Origin: Deltaproteobacteria bacterium
GTDB taxonomy: Bacteria > Desulfobacterota > GWC2-55-46 > DRQE01
Length of the DNA: 20,276 bases
NCBI GenBank assembly: GCA_016219165.1
Contig: JACRCB010000007.1
Coordinates: 1 to 20,276 of the forward strand
Reading direction: 5' to 3'
In this document: piece after piece, positions 7,346-14,687 of the stretch
Layout of the letters: each line of letters begins with the position of its first letter
How positions within the stretch are numbered: the stretch's first letter is position 1
The notes under the pieces: generated by a model
What the model saw: only the letters and a program-made list of their open reading frames with translations
Databases searched by the model: none
What the model was told of the DNA's origin: nothing
Translations under genes and position numbers: made by a program

Positions 7346-10300
7346 CTAACATCCATTCCCCAGTTCTTGCAACATGTATCTTGCCGCCTTAAGCGGGTCT
7401 TCCCCCTCCCCCATGGAATACACGAGTTTCTCATCCGGCGTAAGCCTGAATCTTTTCGGTTCCTTCTTTATGAGCCGGTGAATCCGCCCCGCGGTATCCG
7501 GCGGCACGCCCTCCGCCTTTTTTGAGAACGTGGCGTAAAGCCGTAAGCCTTTGTGCGAGAGTTCGGTTACGCCGAGGGGTTTAAGTGATAACTTGAGTCC
7601 CGTAACCGCAAAGAGGTCTTTGCACACCTCTGGAAGGCCGCCGTAACGGTCTATGAGTTCTTCCATGAGAAGGTCGAGGCCCTCGGATGTTCCAACGCTT
7701 GACAGTCTTTTGTAGAATGTGAGCCTCTCTCTCGTATCCGGCACGTATCCTTCGGGGATGTAGACGGAGAGTTTCAGGTTTACCTCGCAGGGGGCCTCGT
7801 GCTCGATTTTTTCTCCTTTTATCTCCTTTACCGCCTCCTCCAATAACTGCGCGTACATATCGAAACCGACCGCGGCTATATGCCCTGACTGCGTCTCTCC
7901 GAGAACCTCCCCGGCCCCCCGTATCTCGAGGTCATAGGCCGCAATCCTGAATCCGCTTCCCAGGTCCGAGAGTTCTCTTACGACCTCTATCCGTTTTTGC
8001 GCCTCGGGGGTAAGGGCTGCTTCATCGGGCGAGATAAGGTAGGCGTACGCCCTGTGGGAGCTCCTTCCCACCCTTCCCCTCAACTGGTAGAGTTCGGCCA
8101 GCCCGAAGAGGTCCGCCCTGTTTATGATTATCGTATTGGCGGATGGGATATCGAGGCCCGATTCTATTATAGTCGTTGAAAGGAGAACGTCGCATTCCCT
8201 GTTTACAAAAGAGAGCATGACCTTTTCGAGTTCTCCCTCCCTCATCTGTCCGTGTGCAACCGCTATCCTCACGCCGGGCTTTATCCCCGATGTCAGGCGC
8301 ATGAGGCGGCCGCGGATTTCCGCGATACTCTCGACCCTGTTGTGAACAAAAAACACCTGGCCCCCTCTTCTAAGTTCCCTCTCTATCGCCTCCTTTATGG
8401 TTTCGTCATCGAACCTTATAACCCTCGTTACAATCGAAAGCCTGTCTTCGGGCGGGGTGTTTATGATGCTTAGGTCCCTTACGTCGGCGAGCGCCATGTG
8501 GAGGGTCCTGGGGATGGGGGTCGCGGTGAGGGTGAGGACGTCGGCTTCCTTCTTGAGTTCCTTCAGTTTTTCCTTGTCCCTTACGCCGAAGCGGTGTTCC
8601 TCGTCGATTATTATCAATCCGAGGTCTTTGAATTCAACGTCCTTCTGAAGGAGCCTGTGCGTGCCTATGATTATGTCTATCGCGCCGGACCTAAGCCTTT
8701 CGAGCACCCCTTTCTCGTCTTTTTTCGACCTGAAACGGCTTAAGACATCGACCTCCACGGGAAAAGGGGCGAATCTTTTTTTGAACGTCAAAAAGTGCTG
8801 TTGGGCAAGGACCGTCGTAGGGACGAGAAGAGAGGCCTGTTTATTGTCGAGGGTTGCCCTGAAGGCCGCCCTCATCGCCACCTCGGTCTTGCCGTAGCCG
8901 ACGTCCCCGCATATGAGCCTGTCCATGGGTTTTTCACTACCCATATCCTTCATAACCTCTTCTATCGCCCTTTCCTGGTCCGGGGTGGCGTCGTATTCGA
9001 AGCCCGCCTCAAATTCCGTAAAGAGTTTGCCCGGCGGGGAATACGTATGGCCCCTCGCAACCTTTCTCTCGGCATAGAGTTTCAAAAGTTCCCCCGCTAT
9101 CCTTTCCGCCGCCTTCTTGACCCTGCCTTTTCTCTTTTCCCAGCCGCTGCCGCCGAGTTTATCGAGTTCGGGCGCACTCCCTTCCACCCCGTGGTATTTC
9201 GATACAATGTCCATCCTGCCTACGGGAAGGTAAAGTTTGTCGCCGTCCCTGTATTCGATGAGTATAAAGTCGTTGGTAATGCCATCCGTAGAGAGACTAA
9301 AGAGCCCCCTGTAAAGCCCTATCCCGTGGAGCGCATGCACGATGAAGTCCCCTTCAGAGAGGTCTTTCATCTCGCTTAAAAACGTATCGAGTTTCCTCGA
9401 AGGCGGGGCCCTTCTTTTAACCCTCTCGCCGAAGATTTCCTCTTCCGTTACAACCGCAATTAATTCTTCCGGGACGCTGAAGCCCGAACTCAACACCCCC
9501 TCGGCTATTTTTATGCACGGCTTAACTCCGTCCTCCGTTATCTCGAAACCCTTTATCGCGGCGATAGAAAAACCCTCGAAGAGTTCCTGCATCCTTTCCG
9601 CCTGCCCCTTGTTGTGCGCCGTAAGGTATACGGAAAAGCCGCGGTCCCGCCATTCCCTTAGTCTTTGTTTAAGGGGCGAAAGTTCTTTTTTGAGCGCGAT
9701 ATCCTGCTTTATATCGAGGTTGGAATGCGTCTTAATCTCCACACCCGCGCTTTTAAGGGGTTCGATGAGGATAAGGGGGTGACTTAAGAGGGCCGAATCG
9801 AAAGAATCTTTTCCGAGGTATAGTTCCTCCGGCCTTACAAGGTAAGGCTTATCGGAAGACCTCTCTGCCGCCTCCCGCGAGAATCTTTCCACCGCGACCG
9901 AAGTAAGGGCCGGGTCAACAACGGCAACTATCGCATCTCCGATGTAATCGAAGACCGTATCGAGTTTTTCGTAAAAAAACGGAAGCAGGCCGGGGAACTC
10001 CTGCGTCTCGGCGGATTCCCTGAGGCTTGTATAAAAGGGCTCCCATTCCTCCCTCGTCCTTGCGAGTTCATCGACCCTTTCCAGAAACCTGTCCCTGGCA
10101 AACCCCCTTGCCTCGGCCGAGAAGTCCGCCTCCTTTGCGGGGAGAAGCCTTACCTCCGTGAGTTCCTTCTGAGACCTCTGGGTGACCGGGTCGAACGTCC
10201 TTATAGATTCGACCCCGTCACCGAAGAATTCAATCCTTACCGGGTATCTTTCGACAGGCGGGAATATATCGAGTATATGGCCCCTGACGCTCGTCTCCCC

Positions 10301-10813
10301 TCTTTCCTCCACCATGCCCGCCCTTTTATAACCCATTCCCTGGATGGCCGTTAAAAGCCCGTCTCTATCGTATTCGCCCCCGATTTCCAGTTTCAGGGTC
10401 TTTTTCCTGAGAACCTCCCTCGGCATTACCCTGCCGAGGAGGTTTGTTGCCGCGCTTACCGCGATAAAGGGTTTTTCTTCGCAGACGAGGTTATGTAAAA
10501 ACTCTATCCTTTTTGCGGAAATCTCGGGGTGAGGGGATTGGGGTTCGAAAGGCAGAAGTTCCGTTGAAGGATAGAAAAAGACTTCCCCTGAGAGAAAAAA
10601 TCTCAAGTCCGAAGCGAAGCCCTCGGCGCCCTCCTCGTCGGGGAGCACGGCGAGAATCGGTTTTTTTATGGAGCGCAATGCCGCGGCGAGGAAATACGCC
10701 TTTGAAGAGCCTGTAAGCCCCGAGAGGACAAACCTCTGCCCCGGCTGAAGGGAGGATATCCCCCCCGCAACTTTTTTAAAAAGACTTGGAACAGGAGGTC
10801 TTGTCAATGACAT
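7346..10813 (-). CDS. mfd: Mfd, transcription-repair coupling factor
   Basis: Superfamily 2 DNA translocase that pushes stalled RNA polymerase off lesions and recruits UvrA. The 1155 residues match the usual 1150-1200. The N-terminal UvrB-like, UvrA-binding module covers about 1-330. The CarD-like RNA polymerase interaction domain is at about 487-550 (EGDFIVHALHGIGLYRG). The translocase has Walker A GDVGYGKTE at about 636-644, DEEH at 738-741, TATPIPRTLHMAL, and a RecG-type motor with QLRGRVGRSSHRAYAYL. A C-terminal TRCF domain begins near 1000 (EVNLKLSVYIPEGYVPD). It is the first gene of the minus-strand group and shares its pathway with uvrA at the far end. A TATAAT box only 12 bases before the ATG suggests a very short leader. 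Confidence 0.98.
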   Translation of the reverse strand: MSLTRPPVPSLFKKVAGGISSLQPGQRFVLSGLTGSSKAYFLAAALRSIKKPILAVLPDEEGAEGFASDLRFFLSGEVFFYPSTELLPFEPQSPHPEISAKRIEFLHNLVCEEKPFIAVSAATNLLGRVMPREVLRKKTLKLEIGGEYDRDGLLTAIQGMGYKRAGMVEERGETSVRGHILDIFPPVERYPVRIEFFGDGVESIRTFDPVTQRSQKELTEVRLLPAKEADFSAEARGFARDRFLERVDELARTREEWEPFYTSLRESAETQEFPGLLPFFYEKLDTVFDYIGDAIVAVVDPALTSVAVERFSREAAERSSDKPYLVRPEELYLGKDSFDSALLSHPLILIEPLKSAGVEIKTHSNLDIKQDIALKKELSPLKQRLREWRDRGFSVYLTAHNKGQAERMQELFEGFSIAAIKGFEITEDGVKPCIKIAEGVLSSGFSVPEELIAVVTEEEIFGERVKRRAPPSRKLDTFLSEMKDLSEGDFIVHALHGIGLYRGLFSLSTDGITNDFILIEYRDGDKLYLPVGRMDIVSKYHGVEGSAPELDKLGGSGWEKRKGRVKKAAERIAGELLKLYAERKVARGHTYSPPGKLFTEFEAGFEYDATPDQERAIEEVMKDMGSEKPMDRLICGDVGYGKTEVAMRAAFRATLDNKQASLLVPTTVLAQQHFLTFKKRFAPFPVEVDVLSRFRSKKDEKGVLERLRSGAIDIIIGTHRLLQKDVEFKDLGLIIIDEEHRFGVRDKEKLKELKKEADVLTLTATPIPRTLHMALADVRDLSIINTPPEDRLSIVTRVIRFDDETIKEAIERELRRGGQVFFVHNRVESIAEIRGRLMRLTSGIKPGVRIAVAHGQMREGELEKVMLSFVNRECDVLLSTTIIESGLDIPSANTIIINRADLFGLAELYQLRGRVGRSSHRAYAYLISPDEAALTPEAQKRIEVVRELSDLGSGFRIAAYDLEIRGAGEVLGETQSGHIAAVGFDMYAQLLEEAVKEIKGEKIEHEAPCEVNLKLSVYIPEGYVPDTRERLTFYKRLSSVGTSEGLDLLMEELIDRYGGLPEVCKDLFAVTGLKLSLKPLGVTELSHKGLRLYATFSKKAEGVPPDTAGRIHRLIKKEPKRFRLTPDEKLVYSMGEGEDPLKAARYMLQELGNGC

Positions 10814-10824
10814 CTGAGCGGTTT

Positions 10825-10830
10825 ATTATA
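10825..10830 (-). promoter_or_regulatory. Possible -10 box of mfd giving a near-leaderless transcript
   Basis: A perfect TATAAT on the minus strand ends 12 bases before the mfd ATG. No good -35 is seen at 16-18 bases (the sequence there reads about TATACA) and no Shine-Dalgarno precedes the ATG. If used, transcription would begin only about 5 bases before the start codon. AT-rich chance matches are common, so this is tentative. Confidence 0.3.
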
Positions 10831-10863
10831 ACATAATAGGGAAGAATTGTATAAAACACTTTA

Positions 10864-10892
10864 TTGACAGTGCGTTAAGCGGATGGTATTGT
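10864..10892 (+). promoter_or_regulatory. Sigma70-type promoter for the DUF4258/DUF2283 operon
   Basis: A perfect TTGACA -35 (10864-10869) is followed after exactly 17 bases by TATTGT (10887-10892), a 4-of-6 match to the -10 consensus. It faces right, into the 27-codon ORF at 10929, and lies in the divergent spacer with mfd. A leader of about 30 bases is predicted. It may also feed the tetrapyrrole genes downstream, since no other clear promoter or terminator is seen before sirC. Confidence 0.55.
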
Positions 10893-10928
10893 TTTGATAA
10901 TTCAGAAAAAGTGAATGACTTCAGTTAA

Positions 10929-11012
10929 ATGAAAAAAGGCGAGAGGCAATACGACCTATCTAAGGAAGTCGATGTCCTTGCCAGCGGATTATTCGGTATA
11001 AAAGAAGAGTAA
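10929..11012 (+). CDS. Small 27-residue ORF heading the DUF4258/DUF2283 operon
   Basis: ATG at 10929 follows an in-frame TAA directly, and the frame ends with TAA at 11010-11012, immediately abutting the ATG of the DUF4258 gene (TAAATG). The peptide begins MKKGERQYDLSKEV, is highly charged and ends GIKEE. The YDLSK phrase is reminiscent of short antitoxin-like proteins found beside DUF4258-type genes, but no family can be claimed. The Shine-Dalgarno is weak. Support comes from position: it sits about 36 bases after a good promoter and is tightly joined to the next gene. It could be a true small antitoxin, a leader peptide, or the relic of a longer gene. Confidence 0.45.
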   Translation: MKKGERQYDLSKEVDVLASGLFGIKEE

Positions 11013-11478
11013 ATGAAAATCACAATAACAGGACATGCGAGGTTCGAGGCGTCCAGAAGAGGCATATCTGAAGACCTTATAAAATCCGTTGTCAAAGCCC
11101 CGCAGCAAAAATTGTCTTCAAAAAAGGGGCGGATTGTAGTACAAAAGAAATACTATGATAAAATAGAAAGTAAGGAAATGCTCCTCAGGGTAATAGGAAC
11201 GGAAACAGAGGGAGAATTTAACAGGATGCTGAAAAAGTCCCCTATTGTCATTGCGAGGAGCGATTTTTGCGGTTGCGAGGCGAAGCCGAAGCAAACCAGG
11301 AGATTCCTCGCTCCGCTCGGAACAGGCTCCGCAATCTCTAACTGCTTGATTTATCTAAAGATGGGATTGCTTCGCTTTGCTCGCAAAGACGGCAACTTGA
11401 GTTTTTCCGCAACCTGTTAAAGTTATAACAGCGTATAAGACATCAAAGGGCGACAAATATTGGATTAAGGGAGGCTAA
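11013..11478 (+). pseudogene. DUF4258 family gene split by a TIR element
   Basis: Residues 1-69 read as a DUF4258-type domain: MKITITGHARFEASRRGIS, then an IVVQKKYYDK strand. An inserted element then begins at 11222 and diverts the frame, so the present ORF ends at 11420 after about 66 foreign residues. The missing C-terminus is still present after the element, at 11421-11478, and reads VITAYKTSKGDKYW with a TAA at 11476. Deleting 199 bases (element plus one target duplication) gives a continuous frame through GEFKVITAYKTSK of 88 residues, a normal DUF4258 length, whose stop lies one base before the DUF2283 GTG. DUF4258 proteins are small and often sit beside DUF2283; a toxin-like role is proposed, not proven. 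The chimeric product is probably inactive. Confidence 0.8.
11222..11416. mobile_element. MITE-like non-autonomous element with terminal inverted repeats, inserted in the DUF4258 gene
   Basis: The left end CAGGATGCTGAAAAAGTC and the inverted right end CAGGTTGCGGAAAAACTC match at 15 of 18 bases. Flanking TTAA occurs on both sides (11218-11221 and 11417-11420), so the target duplication is TTAA, or TA with one more base of each inverted repeat. A TA duplication would fit IS630/Tc1-mariner-type transposition. The element carries no transposase. Its inside holds a second, imperfect inverted repeat, TTGTCATTGCGAGGAGCGA at 11245-11263 against the complement of 11363-11395, a motif resembling widespread bacterial palindromic repeats. 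It appears to be a composite repeat mobilised in trans. Confidence 0.8.
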
Positions 11479-11479
11479 A

Positions 11480-11695
11480 GTGGAAGTAATTTTTGATCCG
11501 GAGACCGATACCATGACCATCATTTTTAGAGAGGCAAAAGTTGCTGAGAGCGACGAAATAAAAGAGGGGCTCATTGTAGATTATGGCAAAGACGGGAAGG
11601 TCGTGTCCATAGAGATTATGGATGCCTCCGAACAGGTTGCGGAGCCTCAGGGGATACTTTATGAGTTGAAATCTAAAGAGAAAGCCCTCGCATAA
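11480..11695 (+). CDS. DUF2283 domain protein
   Basis: A 71-residue protein with the DUF2283 pattern: VIFDPETDTMTIIF at the start, the central EIKEGLIVDYGKDGKVVSIEIMDAS, then a short acidic/basic tail. The start is GTG at 11480, with GGGAGG 7 bases upstream and placed one base after the original stop of the DUF4258 gene, so the two were translationally coupled. DUF2283 proteins commonly accompany DUF4258 genes and are suspected partners (antitoxin-like) in such pairs; biochemistry is not established. The frame is intact although its neighbour is broken. Confidence 0.85.
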   Translation: MEVIFDPETDTMTIIFREAKVAESDEIKEGLIVDYGKDGKVVSIEIMDASEQVAEPQGILYELKSKEKALA

Positions 11696-11718
11696 TCTTA
11701 CACCCCATTCAACCGTCC

Positions 11719-12384
11719 ATGCCCCTATACCCCATATTCCTCGACATCAAAAACAAGCCCTGCCTTGTTATAGGCGGCGGCAGCGTTGCAAATAGAAAGA
11801 CCCTATCCCTGCTTTCAGCGGGTGCAAAGGTAACGGTAATAAGCCCAACTCTTACAGAGGGGCTTAAAAAACTTAAAAAGGCCAAAAAAATACTTCATAT
11901 TCCGAGGAGATACGCTCCGGGAGACCTTAAGGGGTTTTTTCTTGCGGTAAGCACTGCGGGCTCAAGGCGTATGAATGAGACTGCCCATAGAGATGCGCTG
12001 GATCTAAAAGTCCTTCTTAATGTCGCGGACAATCCTGGATTCGGAAATTTCATAGTTCCGTCCGTTGTAGAAAGGGGGGATATTAAGATAGCCATATCGA
12101 CATCGGGTAAAAGTCCCTATTTCGCGAAGACATTCCGGCAGGCGCTCGAAAAGGGTCTCCCGCCGGAACTCGCGAAATTTATCGAAATACTCGGAGGGGT
12201 GCGCAGTAAATTGTTGAAAGAAAGGGTAAAAAGTGATAAAAAGAACAAGATATACGCAGACTTTTTCAATTCCCCGGTTCTCGAATGGATAAGGGAGGGT
12301 TCATTGGTCAGGATAAACAAGTTTCTAAGAGAAAATCTCGGAAGGGGATATAGCCTTTCCAGACTGGGGATTAAGGTCAGATAA
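11719..12384 (+). CDS. Precorrin-2 dehydrogenase / siroheme synthase N-terminal-type protein (SirC/Met8-like)
   Basis: NAD-dependent oxidation of precorrin-2 to sirohydrochlorin, on the siroheme and anaerobic cobalamin branch. The 221 residues resemble single-domain SirC/Met8 proteins without the CobA methylase. A Rossmann motif opens the protein (CLVIGGGSVANRK, about 15-27). LLNVADNPGFGNFIVPSVVERGDIKIAISTSGKSP (about 94-128, shown in part) is the family's central block with the catalytic Asp region. Its substrate is made by the CobA half of the cobA-hemD fusion downstream, so the two belong to one route. Whether it also inserts iron, as Met8 does, cannot be read from the sequence. No good Shine-Dalgarno precedes the ATG. 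It is the first gene of the tetrapyrrole cluster. Confidence 0.9.
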   Translation: MPLYPIFLDIKNKPCLVIGGGSVANRKTLSLLSAGAKVTVISPTLTEGLKKLKKAKKILHIPRRYAPGDLKGFFLAVSTAGSRRMNETAHRDALDLKVLLNVADNPGFGNFIVPSVVERGDIKIAISTSGKSPYFAKTFRQALEKGLPPELAKFIEILGGVRSKLLKERVKSDKKNKIYADFFNSPVLEWIREGSLVRINKFLRENLGRGYSLSRLGIKVR

Positions 12385-12420
12385 CACTACCGCCCCCGGA
12401 CGTGTTGGGGGAAGCAGTCT

Positions 12421-12456
12421 TTTGCGGATAACTGACAGCCGATAACGGATAACCGA
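12421..12456. repeat. Short degenerate tandem repeat upstream of the ccsA/hemX-like gene
   Basis: The spacer repeats the phrase GGATAAC/CGATAAC three times (GCGGATAACTGACAGC, then CGATAACGGATAACCG) just before the TTG start. A C5-loop-G5 hairpin lies slightly upstream (near 12392-12411). It looks like a low-complexity intergenic repeat; a role as an operator is possible but not supported. Confidence 0.35.
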
Positions 12457-13275
12457 TTGAGCGAATTTTTTTTCCATATAACGGCCGCGGCGTATCTAAC
12501 AGCCACATTAATCTACATAGCCTATCTTTTCTCGCACAGGGAAGGCTTTTTAAATGTTGCCAAGTACATACTCTACGCGGGTTTTGCCTCGCATACCGTT
12601 ACGATTATCGCGAGGTGGCTGGAGGCGGGGAGGACCCCGGTAACCGGGCTCCACGAGTCTCTCACGTTTTTTTCATGGATTACGGTCGCCCTTTATATAA
12701 TCCTTCTCTACCGTTACAGGATATATGTATTGGGCGCCTTTGTTGCGCCTTTTGCGTTTCTTCTCATAATCACCGCTTCTTTCCTCCCGGGCGAGATTGT
12801 GCCGCTTGCGCCGGTTCTCGAGAGTTTCTGGCTGCCGGTGCACGTAATACTCGCATTCATCGGGAATGCCTTCTTCGCTCTGGCGGGCATATTTGGTATA
12901 ATGTATCTCATACAGGAGCATCACCTTAAAAGCCGGAGGATAAAGGGGCTGTATTTTCTTCTGCCCTCCGTTGAGATACTCGATGAACTTAACTACAGAT
13001 GCCTTACATACGGGTTCCCTCTTCTAACGCTCGCTATCATCACCGGCGCGGTGTGGTCAGAGTATACGCTGGGCAGTTACTGGAACTGGGGCCCGAGGCA
13101 GATATGGTCCCTTATAACGTGGTTTCTCTACGCGGCACTCATCCATGGCCGGCTTACAACGGGCTGGAGGGGGAGGAAGGCCGCCATATTCTCGGTCGCG
13201 GCGTTTCTGGTGCTTCTGGGCTCTTTTTTGGCGATAAACGTACTCCTCGGAGGCGCCCACGGGCTTTTAAAATGA
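12457..13275 (+). CDS. CcsA/HemX-like integral membrane protein
   Basis: Multi-pass inner-membrane protein of the CcsA/CcmC/HemX family, which handles heme for cytochrome c maturation or modulates HemA. About eight hydrophobic segments are visible over 272 residues. Family marks are TGLHESLTFFSW (about 68-79), VHVILAFIGNAFFALAGI (about 128-145), the tryptophan-rich WNWGPRQIWSLITW (about 208-221) followed by a conserved His (ALIHGR), and a C-terminal GGAHG. The start is TTG at 12457 (SEFFFHITAAAYL follows), with only a weak Shine-Dalgarno. Position directly before hemA matches the hemA-hemX neighbourhood of Bacillus, where HemX lowers HemA levels. From sequence alone CcsA and HemX roles cannot be separated, so no symbol is given. 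Confidence 0.88.
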   Translation: MSEFFFHITAAAYLTATLIYIAYLFSHREGFLNVAKYILYAGFASHTVTIIARWLEAGRTPVTGLHESLTFFSWITVALYIILLYRYRIYVLGAFVAPFAFLLIITASFLPGEIVPLAPVLESFWLPVHVILAFIGNAFFALAGIFGIMYLIQEHHLKSRRIKGLYFLLPSVEILDELNYRCLTYGFPLLTLAIITGAVWSEYTLGSYWNWGPRQIWSLITWFLYAALIHGRLTTGWRGRKAAIFSVAAFLVLLGSFLAINVLLGGAHGLLK

Positions 13276-13315
13276 GCCTTCAGGCAATATTTCCACAAAA
13301 AGTTCCGCCTGAGGC
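13276..13315 (+). promoter_or_regulatory. Hairpin in the ccsA/hemX-hemA spacer
   Basis: GCCTTCAGGC starts immediately after the stop codon and pairs with GCCTGAGGC (13307-13315), 9 bp with one bulged T and a 21-base AT-rich loop. It ends 19 bases before the hemA ATG. With no T-run it is not a terminator. It could affect mRNA processing or hemA translation; that is inference. Confidence 0.35.
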
Positions 13316-13334
13316 GCCGGGTGTATAAAAAGGC

Positions 13335-14636
13335 ATGAACCTCGTAATCGTAGGGCTTAACCACAGGACGGCCCCGATAGAAATAAGGGAGAAACTCTCT
13401 TTCCCGCCCGACACGCTCGGGGAGCCGCTTAAAAGGCTCACGGCCAATTACGGCATAAACGAGTGCGTGATACTTTCCACCTGCAACAGGGTCGAGGTCA
13501 TAGGTGTTGTCCATGAGATAGAAAAGGGAGTATGGGAGATAAAGCGTTTCCTGTCGGAATACCATAACATACCGCTTGGAACCCTCGACGGCCACCTCTA
13601 CGTGCATACGGGTGAGGATGCGGCAAGGCATCTTTTCAGGGTTTCTTCCGGACTCGACAGCATGGTAATGGGGGAGCCCCAGATACTCGGACAGGCAAAG
13701 GACGCATACAGTGCGGCCGTCTGCAACTCCGCGGCCGGAGTCATCATAAACAAACTCTTCCATAAGGCCTTCTCGGTTGCAAAGAGGGTCCGGACCGAGA
13801 CAAGGATAGGCGCATCGGCCGTTTCAGTAAGTTTTGCCGCCGTGGAACTGGCGAAGAAAATCTTCGGGAACTTAACCGGCACGACGGTCATGCTCATAGG
13901 CGCCGGCGAGATGGCGGAACTTGCGGCAAGGCATCTATTATCAAACGGAGTAAGAGAGGTGCTCATTACGAACAGGACCTATGAAAAGGCCGTGGAGATG
14001 GCGAGGGAATTCAGGGGCACGGCCATAATGTTCAGGGAGTTCCAGCATTACCTTAAAAGCGCGGACATCGTCATCTCCTCAACAGCGTCCGTGAACTTCA
14101 TAATAAGGCCGGACGACGTGGCCGCGGTGATGAAGGAGAGGAAACACAGGCCCATGTTCTTTATAGACATATCGGTTCCGAGAAATATAGACCCCCTCGT
14201 AAATAACCTCGACAACGCCTATGTCTTCGACATAGACGACCTTCAGGGGGTCGTGGAGGCCAACCTGAAGGAGAGGGCGAAGGAGGCAAGGCAGGCGGAG
14301 GCGATAATAGACGAGGAGATACGGACCTTTTACCGCTGGGTGGACTCCCTCGATGTAGTGCCTACGATAATAGCCCTCCAGCAGAGCCTTGAAAGGGTAA
14401 GGAAGACGGAACTGGAAAAGGCCCTTTCACAGTTGTCCGGGATTACCGAGAAAGACCGCGAGGTGCTGGAAGCAATGACCGTAGCGATAATAAAAAAGAT
14501 AATCCACAACCCGGTAACTCATCTTAAGAAGGAATCGAAGAGTGTTGACGGGGATTTCTACATAGATGCCGTGCGCAGACTGTTTGACCTCGAAAAGGAA
14601 GAGGCGATAAAGAAGGCCGAAAGCGGCGAGGAATAA
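13335..14636 (+). CDS. hemA: HemA, glutamyl-tRNA reductase
   Basis: Cytoplasmic NADPH-dependent reduction of glutamyl-tRNA to glutamate-1-semialdehyde, the first and usually controlled step of C5 tetrapyrrole synthesis. The 433 residues are typical. The N-terminal catalytic domain opens with VIVGLNHRTAPIEIREKL, and the catalytic cysteine is C50 in LSTCNRVEV. The GEPQILGQAK block is at about 114-123. The NADPH Rossmann domain has VMLIGAGEMAELAARHL at about 185-201. A C-terminal helical dimerisation region carries EEIRTFYRWVDSLD at about 327-340 and HNPVTHLKKES near 395. The Shine-Dalgarno is an AAGG almost touching the ATG, unusually close. The partner HemL is not in this window. Confidence 0.97.
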   Translation: MNLVIVGLNHRTAPIEIREKLSFPPDTLGEPLKRLTANYGINECVILSTCNRVEVIGVVHEIEKGVWEIKRFLSEYHNIPLGTLDGHLYVHTGEDAARHLFRVSSGLDSMVMGEPQILGQAKDAYSAAVCNSAAGVIINKLFHKAFSVAKRVRTETRIGASAVSVSFAAVELAKKIFGNLTGTTVMLIGAGEMAELAARHLLSNGVREVLITNRTYEKAVEMAREFRGTAIMFREFQHYLKSADIVISSTASVNFIIRPDDVAAVMKERKHRPMFFIDISVPRNIDPLVNNLDNAYVFDIDDLQGVVEANLKERAKEARQAEAIIDEEIRTFYRWVDSLDVVPTIIALQQSLERVRKTELEKALSQLSGITEKDREVLEAMTVAIIKKIIHNPVTHLKKESKSVDGDFYIDAVRRLFDLEKEEAIKKAESGEE

Positions 14637-14640
14637 AAAA

Positions 14641-14670
14641 GGAAAACCGTTTACCGGAGGCCTGTTTTCC
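14641..14670 (+). other. Hairpin between hemA and the lipoprotein gene
   Basis: GGAAAAC (14641-14647) pairs with GTTTTCC (14664-14670), 7 bp with a 16-base loop. No T-run follows; a GGAGG ribosome-binding site comes directly after it. It may mark a processing point between hemA and the downstream genes. Confidence 0.35.
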
Positions 14671-14687
14671 GGGAAGGAGGAGCGGCA

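Noticed and set aside
11222..11420. C-terminal extension of the DUF4258 ORF (about 66 residues) as a genuine domain
   Set aside because: It is translated from the inserted repeat, as shown by the inverted ends and the intact remnant downstream.
12392..12440. Terminator after the sirC-like gene
   Set aside because: The C5/G5 hairpin has a 9-base loop and its TTTT lies about 10 bases away; too weak to call.
12421..12456. CRISPR-like repeats
   Set aside because: Repeat units are about 7 bases with no regular spacers. No CRISPR array was seen anywhere in the window.
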